A stretch of DNA of 36,387 nt from the NCBI GenBank assembly GCA_012837435.1, contig DURD01000026.1, positions 1 to 36,387 of the forward strand. The letters are read 5' to 3'. A model generated the notes under the pieces. The model ran no database searches, was not told the origin of the DNA, and was given only the letters and a program-made list of their open reading frames with translations. Shown piece by piece: positions 35,950-36,387 of the stretch (its first letter is position 1; each line of letters starts with the position of its first letter). Both the position numbers and the translations under genes were made by a program. Origin of the DNA: Erysipelotrichaceae bacterium (GTDB lineage: Bacteria > Bacillota_I > Bacilli_A > RFN20 > CAG-826).

Positions 35950-36219
35950 CTAACTTTCTTTTTCAGCCAATGTTAATCCGCCTAATTCAAACTTCATCAA
36001 GCGAACTCGACCCCAGCAGGTATAAATGCCGAAAGTAACCATAGTTAGTAAGAATATGATGATAATCTCAAGAAAGAGTTTGCCTCCATTACCTTCAAAA
36101 TTAAACAAATCGAGATAGATGGTTTGATGTTTATATTTCCATTTTAATTGTTTGATGATGAACCATGGCATATAAATTCCGAGGGTAACTGTTGTTAGTA
36201 AGAATCCGACCAACATCAT
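35950..36219 (-). CDS. DUF898-like small membrane protein; 5' end uncertain or truncated
   Basis: Two related segments 'GFLLTTVTLGIYMPWFIIKQLKW' and 'IFLLTMVTFGIYTCWGRVRLMKF'; the frame stays open upstream to 36294 without a standard start. Confidence 0.6.
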   Translation of the reverse strand: MMLVGFLLTTVTLGIYMPWFIIKQLKWKYKHQTIYLDLFNFEGNGGKLFLEIIIIFLLTMVTFGIYTCWGRVRLMKFELGGLTLAEKES

Positions 36220-36387
36220 AATGAAGAGATCTAAACCAGTACCAGTAAATTCCTCCGATACATTTGAGTTCCCCCTTTTTGCAAAAAAATTGAGCTAATT
36301 TTTGGCTTATTTTTTTATAATCTTTTAATATATTTAATTAATCTTTTTGTTAAACAAAATCTATGATTTTGAATAAAGATAATTGCC

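Noticed and set aside
1-36387. Mollicutes-style genetic code (UGA = Trp)
   Set aside because: Conserved proteins are full length with the standard code and have TGG tryptophans; several genes (for example 4-bp ATGA overlaps) end with TGA as a stop.
1-36387. CRISPR arrays, transposases, integrases, prophage genes
   Set aside because: No regularly spaced repeats, and none of the ORFs carries recombinase or phage signatures.

Overview
This window is a gene-dense, AT-rich chromosomal segment from an anaerobic-type Firmicutes/Bacilli or Tenericutes-like bacterium with a reduced style of gene content. UGA is used as a stop, and no lineage assignment was tested. In order it contains: an F-type ATP synthase operon (atpA start, atpH, F, E, B and an atpI-like gene) directly downstream of a PPi-type phosphofructokinase and a nicotinamidase; a TGS-type nucleoside kinase; a minus-strand run from a ~2100-aa membrane-anchored unknown protein through YigZ, Mrp/Nbp35, an M24 peptidase, glycerol kinase and a DUF5677-like protein; a CPBP protease, TraX and thioredoxin; tRNA-Gly(TCC); an isoprenylcysteine methyltransferase-like gene; a compact five-gene cluster (DUF134, NifX-like, two ferredoxin-containing MinD ATPases, NifX-like) resembling the 'orange protein' (ORP) complex of anaerobes; housekeeping genes; a tyrosine T-box upstream of tyrS; and a FeoA/FeoB/Cys-rich iron uptake locus with a divergent DtxR-type regulator. 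The best leads are the minimal ORP-like cluster with two copies of a perfect GACATATGTC palindrome upstream of its regulator, the giant CvpA-like-anchored protein with a degenerate internal motif, and an unusual ATP synthase c subunit that looks Na+-binding with two carboxylates and has lost the usual glycine motif.
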